Below are positions 38,360-49,635 of a stretch of 64,000 bases of DNA, one piece after another. The stretch is taken from assembly GCA_001179505.1 (NCBI GenBank), contig CDMY01000206.1, positions 1 to 64,000 on the forward strand, in the 5' to 3' direction. This DNA is from Vitrella brassicaformis (taxonomy: Eukaryota; Sar; Vitrellaceae). The first letter of the stretch is position 1; every line of letters starts with the position of its first letter. The notes under the pieces were generated by a model that saw nothing but the letters and a program-made list of their open reading frames with translations, was not told where the DNA came from and did not search any database. Position numbers and translations under genes: made by a program.

Positions 38360-39373
38360 GCGACCACCCTCAAGGGATGATTGGCTCACAGTGGCGTTAG
38401 TGCTGAGTGTGTGGATGTGTTTATGCGGTCGGTTGATCGGTCGTTGCCGTGATTTCCGCTACTTCTTATGTTGCATCGTTTATCGCTTTGTTTGTGCACA
38501 CGAGCTGCTAGTGGGCATTGTGGTGTGGCGGTGTGTGTACAAGTCCCAATTCGTGTGTGATACTATTATTTGTGCGCATCCGCATCGGTCGATCGGGAGA
38601 GACTCACTCGTGACTGTATGTGTACGGCGGAGTCGATAGTGCCGAAATGTGACCTTATAAATGTTGTGTCAACATACATACATGCCTTCCTTGCTGTCCC
38701 AGCCATGCCACACAAACACGTCTACACAAAACACTCAGCCGTATGCATGTGGCGGATTCGATAGTGCCAAAATGTGACCTTGAATCATCCCTTGTGTGTG
38801 AAGTATACATGCTTGCTTTCCTTCTTGTCCCAGCCTTGCAATGCCATGCACACACGGCTTAACAAAACAAAACCCCCAGCCGCCTGAGAGAGAGAGAGGC
38901 ACACATAAAGGTCACTCATCTACCTCAGGAAGGAAGCGGCAGGGCAGAGAAGAGAAGAGGGGTGTTAAAAAGTCTCTCTCTGCTCTTGCCTGCCATGTGC
39001 CTGGCCAGTCGCTCGCTCACTCACACACCAAAAGACACTCACTACACTACGCTAGACAAAGCTGCGTTACCTACCACATCCATGGGTGCTCCAGAGGAGG
39101 GTGTGGGGACGCGACGCCTCTCCAGACAGACAGCCATGCCACGTGTGAAGGGACGAATGGATGGACGCACTCCTGCGCGATCCGACAGTACGAAAGTACA
39201 TACGTACGAGTGCATATGAACAAGGCAGCCCACTTCCTGGTATATGCTTCGCTACTGATCCGCTGATTCCACTGCTGTCTGTCTCCCTTTACACGCAAAC
39301 ACTGTGGGGAGGGAGGGAGCCCGACTTCATTCATCAAACTTCAACAACGCGCTCTGTCAGCCTTGCCTGCACA

Positions 39374-39404
<31 letters not shown>

Positions 39405-39428
39405 GAAGCACGCTGGTCTCGGTTCGCC
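38360..39428. other. Intergenic between two convergent genes
   Basis: No exon is supported. It contains a roughly 125-base tandem duplication (38626-38885) and CA runs near 39380-39405. Confidence 0.6.
38626..38885. repeat. Diverged two-copy tandem duplication, unit about 125-135 bases
   Basis: Unit 1 (38626-38750) and unit 2 (38751 to about 38885) share GGCGGA-TTCGATAGTGCC-like starts, AAATGTGACCTT, CATACATGC/TATACATGC, CTTCCTT, GTCCCAGCC, CACACAA/CACACGG and ACAAAAC blocks in the same order. Confidence 0.8.
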
Positions 39429-41459
39429 TCAACGAGAACGTGGTGCATATGTTTCTATATCCGTGTATACCTTGAAGCCGCCTTTGCTGGCGGGAAAGGG
39501 GTTGGGGAACCTCGACAGCTCCAGTGAAGATGCATCAATCGCCTCAAACTCCACCTCGCGCACGAACCGATCCAGCAACATCTGTACCGCACAGATGCCA
39601 GAGGTGCCGTCATGGATCCGCAGATTTCGCATTCTCTCTCCTTCACCTTCATTTCGAGCCTGGCCAGTTCAGCTCCGGGGCACACCCTCTTGCCCCCACC
39701 GAACGGCACCGGGGAACCACCGTTGATCTGCCCCTGCAGATGGCGGTAGGGGTCGAAGAATGATGGGTCGCTGAACACGCTCCCGTCCTGATTGGTGGCG
39801 AACAGGTTGTAGTCCACTTGCCACCCCTTTGGGACGAGGTAGCCACCGATTTCGAGGTCCTCCTCAGCCATTCGTGAGAGCTGCACGACGATTGGCTCCC
39901 ACCGGAGAGTCTCGGTGATAACCGCATCCAGAAAGGGAAGCTTTCGCAACTCTGGCCAGGGAATACGGGAACGGCCCTGCATGCAAGACGCCACGCCACG
40001 ACACAGCACATTCCCTGTCTGTCTGTGGGAGGGTGTCGTGTTGGCTGTTGGTTGGTTGGTTGGTTGGTTGGTTGGTTGACCTGAGCAGCGTCATCGAGCT
40101 CTTTCCTGAGGTCTTTCAGCACCTGGGGATTGCTGGCGAGGGCAACGAGCATAACACCGAGAGTGCTGGAGCTGGTGTCATGGCCCGCGAAGAGGGTCAG
40201 CAGGACGTTGTCAGCGATGGCCTGGTCGCTCATCTGAAACACGTCAGCGTCCTTCCCCGCGTCGGCACTCTCGGCGTCGACCACCTCGCCGTCACTGGTC
40301 ATGCGGGCAGAAAGCAGATAATCGACAACGTCCTTGCGGGACGCTGCACGCTCAGCGGGTGACATGGCCCGCTTTGCCTGCACCAACACACACACACACA
40401 CACACACAAAGGGTATGAGTGCTCCGTGTTCCTGCCGTGGGTGTGGTGCTCACGTCAACAACGCTCGCGGCGAACTGCATGATGTCGTCTTTGGCCTCCA
40501 GGGCCTTGTCGTAAATATTGAACGGCGCGACCCATCCTTTTGTCCACGGCGCAGCGAGCCCCTTGACCCAGGCCATGAAGCTCTCCGATAGTTGCTGCAG
40601 CTTGTCGTCACTGATGGAGGCCTGCCCGCACAAGACCTTCCATGCCACCTCGAGAGTGTACAGCTTCATGTCGCTGCTCAGGTCCAGCTGACGACCCTCA
40701 CGCGCCGCGGCGACCCAGCGGTCCACGTATTTGTCAACAATGTCCTGCACACAATCCATTCACAAGAGATCTTCTTCCTGTGTCTGTGTGTCTGACACTG
40801 TCTGACGCCTGCGACCAACCTCGACAGTGGGCACGTATGACATGAGGGCAGCCTGTGTGAAGGCTGACATGTACAGCCGACGCATCCGGGCATGGTCCTC
40901 ACCCTCGATACTGAAACAACCAGACCAACCAACGGGTGACGCTCGTGCAGTGTCGATGAGTCCGTCCTTTCTTCCACGCTCACGCGTTGAGGTTCTCCTT
41001 GCCCATGAGCTGCTGAATGACAGGAGGCGAGACCTGTACGAGCTTCCCCTCCTTCTCGTATGCCCAGCACTGCTTGAGGTTCTCCACCCCAGACACCATG
41101 GCGACGTCGCTGCCGATGAAGGGCAGCATCCGATAAACATCCCCATACTGTTCCATCGCCCTGAAGAACTCGCGCGGCGCCAAGAGAATCGATAGGATGT
41201 TCCAGAACCGCTGAAGAGTATCAAACGGGGGCGTGGTTATTTGGAACGGGCCGGGAGGGAGCTGTAGCTGTGCCGAGGGGACGCCTTCTGTGTTCGGCGT
41301 CAGCAAGCGCTCCCTGGTGGCAGTGGGTAGCTCCTGTTGCACCATGCATGGCTGACGGAGAGAGCGGTGGCGATATCTGTGGCATCTGAGGGGGTGTCTT
41401 GGCCTGAATGAGATGACCACCGAGGGAAGCAGGGCGAGGGGAAGGAGCAACAGCTTCAT
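39429..41459 (-). CDS. Cytochrome P450
   Basis: Six exons, right to left: 40984-41459, 40820-40910, 40454-40744, 40081-40377, 39647-39976 and 39429-39581; 545 aa. P450s are haem-thiolate monooxygenases, usually ER or organelle bound. The I-helix motif is FAGHDTSSS, the K-helix motif is ETLRWEP (E-x-x-R), and the haem loop is PFGGGKRVCPGAELARLE with the ligand Cys near 484. The N-terminus (MKLLLLPLALLPSVVIS) is a hydrophobic signal/anchor. It is followed by an Arg-rich stretch of about 40 residues before the catalytic domain, which could be an organelle-targeting extension. The CYP family and substrate cannot be assigned from motifs alone. The gene is divergent from hslU. Confidence 0.92.
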
Positions 41460-41732
41460 CACGTAGAGGTGATGAGTGCTCGGGAGGCTCCCAAAATGCT
41501 GCGGACAAGGAGCGGGATCTGCCAGTGCGCGCTTAGCTTCGGGGCGCTTTCTCCTCCGGGTTTCATACCCTGCAACCCTACAATTATCGGCTCGTCGCTT
41601 TCGCTGAGTCCTCCTCGCTTGCGTGAGACGCCTGCAGACCGCATCTGCACTGGCTGGAGTCGTTGCTCCTGAATGGGCCCGTTCTTTCCAGGGTATAAGT
41701 ACATGTACTGTAACACAAACTCACATCATACC

Positions 41733-44635
41733 ATGCATACGCAGACGAGGCTGCTTTCAAATGGCGATGCATACCTCCGTGTGCCTGCCTCTGCCCTTCA
41801 TCTGTCCAGGGCTTCATCTGCACTGATTCGGTGGGGTTTTGCTGTCCATCGGCCCTCTCCTCTCCATGGGCTCTTCCGTGCTACCTCCACTTTTTACCAG
41901 AACCCAAGACGCTCACGGCCTGCTGTGTTGACCGACCGAGATGGCAAACATGAGCACATCCAGGCCCTTCGCAGGTGGCTGTTGCTGTCACGGCCGACCC
42001 ACAAAGGGCCATGTCGGACTCAGTGACTCTCTCTCTCTCTCTCTGTTTCTGTATGTGTGTGTTGTCCAGCCGCGAAATGTCGACATTGAGAGACACGGCG
42101 GACACAGCGGACAAGGATCCGATGGAGGACAGCTGCTATGACCCAAGAGAGGAAGTACTGGCTGAGATCGAGACACACCAGGAGGCCGAAGCCGTGCCCG
42201 ACACACCGGAGGACACTGCGCCAGCTGAGCAGCACGAAAGGTCGTGTGTCGGGGAGGACACGAGAGACCTGACACCTGAAGATATGGTGGGGGAGGGAGA
42301 GCGATGCACTCACAGTGTGTGCTTGCTTCGTCTGTGTGCTGATTGATCGTGGAGTCTTCGTTCAGGTTCGTTGCTTGGACGGTGCTATAATCGGCCAGAC
42401 TGACGCCAAGCGGGCAGTGGCCAACGCAATACGCAACCGCTGGCGTCGCCAGCGCTTGACCGATGCATACATGCGTGACGAGATAATGCCCAGAAACATC
42501 CTTATGATCGGTCCAACAGGATGCGGAAAGACAGAGGTACTCGCCCACGGTCACAGACAGTACAGAGACACCATTCGCGCTGTGCTCTTCCCAGATCGCC
42601 CGTCGGTTGTCTAAGATTATTGACGCCCCATTCATCAAAGGGGAGGTAACCAAGTTCACTGAAGTGGGTTTTCACGGCAGAGATGTGGACTCGATCATCA
42701 AGTAGGGACAAGCAGCCAGACAAGGAGGCAGCTGGCGTCATTTGACCGGTGCCGTGTCTGTGTCTCTGTCTGGTTAGGGATTTGGTGCAACTGGAGGTGA
42801 AGAGACAGCAAGCCAAGCTGACCGAATCAATCAGACAACAGGCAAGAGATCCGGCCTTCGCCGCATGACACGTGCATCCATCCGCTCTTGTGCCGTGTGC
42901 AGGCGAGCGAGCAATCATGTGTCGCGATTGCCAATGCAATCGCGCTCAGAGGGCCGGTAGGAGAGACAGGGACAGGACTTGCATCGTCATATGTTGTCTG
43001 CGTGCCTTTGTCCATCCATCAGTACCAGAATGTTGATGAGGACACCTTGCAGGATTTTGTCGATCTAGTCAGACGGGGCGACTGGGACGATCACGAAGTG
43101 ACCGTCGAGCTCACCACCAACCCATGGCTTTCATCCGGACCCTCACAGCATCGCACGTCAACCACCGGCGCAGCGCAAGTGGCCACAGCCGACGACAAAC
43201 CACCCTCAACCACAGCCGCCCGGGGAAAGAGGGGGGCGGCCTCGGGTGACGGGTCGAGTGCGAAGGGAGCCGAGGAAAGAGAAGGCAAGAAGAAGCACTC
43301 AAAAGCCGGGAATGGACATGAGAATGAAGCAACAGGTATGGGAACAAGGACAAAAGGCGTGAGCGCTTCTTTGCTTCATCCTGGTGTCTGTCCACACAGG
43401 CGTCCGCGGGTCTCGGTCTTCCGAGTCTCTTCACACACTGAGAGTCAAGGACGCTAGAGCCAAGTTGACCAAGATGGAGGTCGAGAGACAGCTCAGCTTG
43501 CAACAGGCAAGACAGACAGCTCGATATAGGTCAATATCATCCGCAAGGCATCTGCATTGCACATCCATGGAATCAGGACACGGTGTGTGAGAAGGCTGTC
43601 AAGGCAGTGGAGGATGAGGGCATCGTCTTCCTCGATGAGATAGACAAGATCTGCTCCAAAGCGGTGCGCGCGATGAATGCCCACCGGGAAGTCTTGTCAT
43701 GTTTGCATCACATCCTTGCTCGTTTCAGTCTGACTACAAGGGCCCTGACGCATCTGCCGAGGGCGTGCAGCGCGACTTGTTGCCTCTGCTCGAAGGCACA
43801 ACCATCTCAACGCAATACGGTGAGTGCCTTGTCTACAGGCGTCTCTCTGGGTGCGGAAGAGACACGACCATGCATGCGCCTGTATACCTTTTGTGCTCTT
43901 TCAGGCAACGTCAAGACTGACTACATCCTGTTCATTGCAGCTGGTAAGGCAGCAATGCATGGCGGTTTCCTTTATGTCCGTTACGGCGTGTCCTGTCTTG
44001 TGTCTCACCAGGCGCCTTTTTGAGCGTCAAGCCGTCGGATCTGCTGGCCGAGATGCAGGGGAGACTCCCTGTGCGGGTGCAGCTCACTCCCCTCAACCAA
44101 GAGGACTTCCAGCGCATCCTCACTGAGCCAGACGCCAACCTGCTCAAACAGCAACAAGGTGACAGGCGCTGTGAGGCAACACACATACAAATACAAATTC
44201 GACAATGGATACAATGCACGCAATCCATTGTGTTCGCAGCCTTGCTAGCGACAGAGGGCATTCATGTGGAGTTCCAGGATGGTGCAGTGCACGAGATCGC
44301 CAGAGGTGGGCAGCAACTTAGGCGCATTCATGTTCGTATCCGATTGAACGATCACTGCAGTTGCGACGGAGATGAATTATCACGTGGAGAACATCGGCGC
44401 CCGTCGGCTGTACACCATCATCGAGAAGCTGATGGAAGACATCTCATACAAGGCGCCAAGCATGCCCAAGGACAGCAAGTGCGCACCGACATGGTCACGC
44501 AGCTGTGCGTACACGAATTCATCTCGTGGGACATGCGTGTGTGTGTGTCGCAGGCTGATAGTTGACGCATGTCGAGTGCGGTCGTCTGTTGTTGACTTTT
44601 TGCAGCGGACAGACCTGCATAAATACATTCTCTGA
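41733..44635 (+). CDS. hslU: HslU (ClpY), ATPase subunit of the HslVU protease, mitochondrial type
   Basis: Fifteen exons: 41733-41974, 42070-42286, 42366-42536, 42595-42701, 42778-42841, 42903-42956, 43023-43335, 43400-43506, 43577-43663, 43729-43819, 43905-43943, 44012-44158, 44240-44305, 44361-44508 and 44606-44635. HslU is the AAA+ unfoldase that feeds HslV; protist copies work in mitochondria. The first exon is Arg/Ser-rich and acid-poor, like a presequence. Motifs: [12 protein letters not shown], Walker [10 protein letters not shown] (202-210), pore segment EVGFHGRD, I-domain with a low-complexity insertion (43140-43335), Walker [21 protein letters not shown], and sensor 2 [19 protein letters not shown]. 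The C-terminus RTDLHKYIL resembles the HslV-docking tail. Introns after 42841 and 43506 use GC donors. Exon 14 is one base short, so the frame breaks near 44478. Confidence 0.88.
42842..42902 (+). other. GC-AG intron in hslU
   Basis: The exon ends CAACAG and the intron starts GCAAGA, the consensus of GC-AG introns. Splicing here joins conserved HslU sequence in phase 0. Confidence 0.75.
43507..43576 (+). other. Second GC-AG intron in hslU
   Basis: The donor context is again CAACAG followed by GCAAGA, identical over 12 bases to the intron at 42842. The acceptor is ATCAG at 43576. Confidence 0.8.
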
Positions 44636-45509
44636 CCTGTCAGGCACACATGCTCGTGCATGTGGTCCTACCTGTTCTTGTCTCTCTTTTGTACATGTTG
44701 TGTGATGAGATTTTGTCCCGGTGTCGGCTAAGGATTTGACAGTGCAAAATGCCTCGAACCCCTTCATCTAATTCCACGAAATCCAGCGAGTAAGCGGCAG
44801 TCTGATTGGTTAGCATTTTGTGTGCACGACCGTCTCAACAAGTGCTCCGAGGTGGCCACCCCAGGACATAACGTACAGTACCACAACGCGACTGAAACAC
44901 TGTGTCAGAGTCAGCCACATGGGTCATCCGCAGGCCACTCATCGCCTAGCGGCTGCTGAAGGCTGAATGAGTGACCTGCATTGTTCGACAAACCAATCAA
45001 CGAATCAATCATTCATCTCATCATTGTAAAGAGGTTCAGAAGTGAAGCATTCATTGAGACCGACAGACTCTGCCTGCCGTTGCGCTATGAGTTAAGGTAT
45101 GTCAGATTCACTAGTACTCATCCATTCACTCATGGTCATTCTCAGTCTGTGTCCTGATGCTACTGCGGCTGCTTTATTCTTGCTTATCGTCATAACTGAC
45201 GTCGATGTGGTCCCATCTGCAGTGATCAATCGGCTGGCCCATGATTGGAAAGCCACGCCACTTAGGATCGCGAACTCAAGAATCAGCATCGCATACCGAT
45301 GGACTGATAGCGTGTTGTACAGCGAATTAGCACTCACTGAGTCGGCGTGAGTGCGCCGGACCCCTCGATAGAAGCCTCGACTGACACAGAGGCCATCGCT
45401 CACCATCTTCCATCGGCGAATCTTGTTGGTAGGCAGCACGTGGATGACGAGAGAGATGCCGAGAGATGCACCTCTGTGCCCTTCTTGTCAGCCGTGTTTG
45501 AGTGTAGCC
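44636..45509. other. Intergenic
   Basis: No exon with both a coding-like frame and usable splice sites was found, and no RNA gene was recognised. Confidence 0.5.
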
Positions 45510-46290
45510 ATGGGAGCGGCAGCTTCGTCGTCATCTGCCTCTCGCCCTCGGGCAGAGGTGAGTCAAGGCACGGTACACGCAGATGCAATCATCATGTGCC
45601 ATTGTGAATGATTCATTCATTTGTTCTTCCGTTTGTTTGTTCGTTCCATTGGTCAGGTGATGGAACACTTTGCAGGTAGTCGTTATCGGAAGGGCACGCG
45701 TGTTGTGCTGATGTCGAGCACCAAGAGGGCTCCGACCGATGACTTCGTGTGGGTCAAGGCCGAGGTGGTCAGTATCGTCCCACACGTCTTCTACGTGAGG
45801 GAGGGCACTCTGCAGGAGGGGATGGAACTTCACATGAGGGAGGTCGGCGGCAGGGGTGAGCAGTTTGAGCAAGTGGTGCCTTACCAGACCAACACGACCA
45901 CAAACTCGACCCCACAGCCACCCAAGGTAGGCAAACACACCTCGTCAGAAAGGTCCCTGGATGTCCTGCTGAATCACTGTCGTTAATGCTTTGGCGCGTT
46001 ATGTGTTTGTGTGCAGGTGTGGGATGTCAGCACGCCGGTACATAGAGCCATATACAACACACGAACGATGTTAGTTAGCCGCTCTCATGCCGCCTTGTTT
46101 CCCTTGGTCGCTTCTCTGTTCCTGTAGGCCCCTGCAGGCTTTTGTGATGACCTTCTGCCGTCGCTGTTTAGTTTCTTGACCCCTCGCGAGCTCTCAGGCC
46201 TCTTCCCGACCCCTCACAGCACAGGCCCTGAAGCCACCACGATCCCCCAAAAGTCTCGCCGACAGAAGCAGACAAGCAGCAAACCTGGCT
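45510..46290 (+). CDS. Probable F-box protein (5' part clear, 3' end uncertain)
   Basis: Exons 45510-45557 and 45657-45926 and the start of a third at 46017 are well supported. They read MGAAASSSSASRPRAE, then KGTRVVLMSS and DDFVWVKAEVVSI, possibly a small beta-barrel (Tudor/chromo-like) module. After a further intron, around 46130-46200, the frame reads DDLLPSLFSFLTPRELSGLF, a good F-box N-terminal half. F-box proteins recruit substrates to SCF ubiquitin ligases. The donor between 46017 and 46130 is ambiguous, and I could not fix the end. The gene may continue into the coding region that begins at 46436. Confidence 0.45.
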
Positions 46291-46435
46291 GGCAGGCAGG
46301 CATATGGATAACAAGGAAGGCTTTGGATGCCAAGAGCGATGCACTCATCTCTTCTCTTCCTTCCCCTGCGATGCTCTTGTCAGCCGTATTTCATCCATTG
46401 GCGCCTACACCACCACTCACCCACCCCTCTCGTCC

Positions 46436-48993
46436 ATGGCGTCGTCTGCCGCCCTGCCGTCGACCACCGCCGGTCCGCTCCCTGTGGGCGCCACCTTCGG
46501 ATCGATCACTGGCGGCATCCGAGGAGGGAGGACGTCTCGCCATCAGTGGCGCCCGAAGGCCACAGTTGGCGGCTCAAGTCAGGACACCAGCGCCACCGTC
46601 ACGACCACCACACAGCAGCAACAGCAGCAGCCACAGCCACAGCCACAGCCACAGCCACAGCCACAGCCACAGGCCCAGCAGCAGCAGCAGCAGCAGGGCA
46701 GAGGCGGCGGCGGCGCCAAGGGACGGACAATCACTATCTGGTCGGCAAAACCGAAGGCTGGAGCGGGCGCACCTGCTGCAGCTGCTGCGGGTAGTAGCGG
46801 CTCATTCTCGGTCGGCAAGGCACCTACAAGGGGAGGTGGAGGCCTGTTCGGTGCTGGTCTATCGTCGGGCAGCGCGTTCGGCGGCACCGCCACTGCTACA
46901 GCGACGGGTGGCGCCGGTGAGTGACATCATGGGGCAACACACATGGATGGATGGATGGATGGATCGGTCAATCGCATGATGGCTGCATGCGTGTGTGGAC
47001 GATCAGGTGTGGCGGCCTCATCTCTCTTCAGTCGAGAGCAGTCGTCGACTGGCGAGAGCATGTTTGGCGGTGCGACCTTCAAGCAGCAATCAACGGGTGT
47101 TGCCGCACGGCAGCCCGACATCGACACGGCATCCCTTCACCATCGCTGCCTTCACCAGCAGACACACATCGCCATCGACGCTTCCACCGATGAGGACCGC
47201 CAATTCTGGCAGAGCATGACGCCTAAGGAGGCCTTCCAGCTCGGCAGACGGCTCGTCCACCTGACGGTCCTCACCCTCGTGCAGCCACACAGGGACCAGT
47301 CATGGTGTCTAGACACCATGATAAGCGTCGTGGAGGGCCATGCAGCCGGGCGTGGCGAGGCGTGCGAGAAGGAGGTCCAGCAGCACATGGCGGAGGGCAG
47401 TCTCGAGACCATCCAATTCACCACCACCGCCACCAGCACCAGCAGTATGATACACCGGCGTCCCTCTCGCCTCCCTCAGCTCACCTCACGCCCGACCCTC
47501 CCCTCCCTCAAGAGCGTCATCGGGGCCGTCAAACAGCACAGTGTACTGGCCTACAGGGGATGGCGCATGCCGGCGCTCGAGAGTGTGGATGAGAGGGGAT
47601 GGGATGAGGTGGCATGGGATCCCGACAAGCTCGGCCGATTCATCAGCTCGTCTTCATCGCTGAAAGAACTGGGGGGACGCCGGCGATGGGAGAAGTGGGC
47701 GGCTGTGTTTAAGTGGGTACCCGAGGCACCTCCTGGGCAGCCGGGGCCCCTTAGACAACTGAAGCGCATCGTATGGATCAGCTATGACCATCATCGGGAA
47801 TCACTGGGACAGTGCCAGATATGGGTGGAGCGGCTTCAGGTAACTATCATGGAGAGGGAGTGCGTCTGTGTGCACACGAATGGTGTCCTTCTCTCCCTGT
47901 ACTTAGGATTTGCTCACGTCGCGCGGCTGCCACGAGTTACTGACGCGGCTCGACGTGCAGATCCCACCATTTGAGGACCGCCACGACCTTGCCACCCTCC
48001 TGACGGTTGACGGCTTCATCAACAAATGCTGCGTGTCGCCGAAGGTGCCGCTCAGCGTGGAGGTCCCTGTGCATCGGGCCGGATTCAACTTGGCCCTCTT
48101 GTATCGAGACGACTTACCCTCTCGCCCCTCTCCCTTCATCAAAACGGCCATCCAGCAGGCGGCACGGCGGGCGATCAGGGTGGGATACACCTTCAGCCAG
48201 CATGACCTCACCCACCCCATCGCCAGCCCCAGTCAGGCGGCCATCGACATCGCAAAGAGCATCACATTCGACAAGGCGGATTCTGTGCAGGTCGACACAG
48301 CCGATGACTTCGACCTTCAGCCCGGCGCCCCCTCACTCGCCCCCGCCATCATCAACGACCTGCAGCCATTCCCAAGGGCCAGACAGCTGACTGTCTCTAG
48401 CGCTGCGACCATTACTTCGGTTGGCGCAGAAGATGCTCAGGGAGGTGGAGACCGTGTATTTTCTCCCTGGTGTGAGCGGAGCGGACAGACGCGGCGGGCT
48501 GGCAGCATTGAGGAATGCATTGGGGGGAGAGGTGAATGTCGGTGTGGGTGTATCGGCTGGGTGGGGTGCTGTTTCGGCTGGGTGGGGTGGGGTCAGTCCC
48601 ACGCAAGGCGGCCCCTTTGACGGGTGGGGATCGGAGGGCATGTCGATTCGCCACATACGGATAGACATGGACGGTAGGAAGGTGCTCGTCGGTTCATCAT
48701 CTCGTGTGTGCATTCGCCTTTTGTCTGGGTGCCGTCACTCAGTTCCCGGGGTCTGGGAGGAGGAGGATGCTGCCGCCGACATCGTCCGCAGCCTGTCGAC
48801 TCTGCTCAGCGTTGGCGTGCAAGACCTGGAGTGTGTGCGCGTGCGGCTGTCGGTGCCGGTGCTAGTGCCTAGCGCTTTTAGCGCTGCCCTTGGGCGGCTG
48901 TTCTTCAACTGCCGGAGAGTGGGCGACTTCGCCATCGGAGCATATGATGAAGGAGGGGACAAGGTGGTAGAGGCACATCGTGTTGACCACTGA
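46436..48993 (+). CDS. Unrecognised protein with Gln/Pro repeats and leucine-rich C-terminal half
   Basis: Supported exons: about 46436-46916, 47007-47839, from 47907 to about 48290-48400, and about 48401/48430-48993. The N-terminal region is low-complexity: Gln runs, a Pro-Gln hexamer repeat, then Gly/Phe-rich LFGAGLSSGSAFGG and MFGGATF, reminiscent of FG-repeat sequence. The body includes MTPKEAFQLGRRLVHLTVLTL. The last exon has LRPLLRLAQKMLREVETVYFLPG and ends VEAHRVDH. The overall style (repeated Leu/Val strands) suggests a solenoid like those of F-box/LRR proteins, but I recognise no named family. The junction near 48290-48430 is not settled because the frame must change there. It could be the 3' part of the F-box gene just upstream. 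Confidence 0.5.
46628..46672 (+). repeat. Hexanucleotide CAGCCA repeat encoding Gln-Pro
   Basis: About seven consecutive CAGCCA units, flanked by CAG runs, in the coding frame of the gene starting at 46436. Confidence 0.9.
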
Positions 48994-49635
48994 GAGGGTG
49001 AGAGACTCAGACAGACAGACACTGTCTTGGTCTTCACTTTGTCTACGCATGCACACGCGTTGTGTGTCTGCATGTGTGTGTCAGGCGGTCCGTCAAGCCA
49101 CCGTAGTCACAGCTGCCGCATGACCGGCCACCTGATTAGATACATGTGCAGACAAATACTCTCTTGATGCCGGATGGATGGATGTCTGGTTGGGTGGCTG
49201 TGTGTGTGTGAATTCACGTGTGCATCCAGACCCTGTTTGTGCGTGCAGCCGTCCGTTCAATACCAATACCAGCCTGGCCGGTCAAAGCTGTCAAAGGGTG
49301 TCATTCACACCAGAGAGTTTGCACTAGTGGTGGAGGGGCTCAGTCTCATCCACACGTTGGTTTGTGCAATGAAGGCACGAAGGCTGCAGCTGTCGACCAG
49401 CTTTCGCAGCCCACACGTCAACAGAACACAATACCGTTGAACCAAGACAACACGCACCAGTCATAGTGCATCAGAGGTCTCATGATAAACACACGCACAA
49501 CATGCTGGTCTAAGACACTAAACACCAGCCCTGCCGATCCCCCACGAAGTCTACTCAGAAGCGAATTGCCCCGTCTATCTATCAATCCGCCCCAGCTGGC
49601 GCAGTAAGAGTGGGCTGCACCACTGTACGGCCCTC
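48994..49635. other. Intergenic between two convergent genes
   Basis: Nothing recognisable on either strand. Confidence 0.5.
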
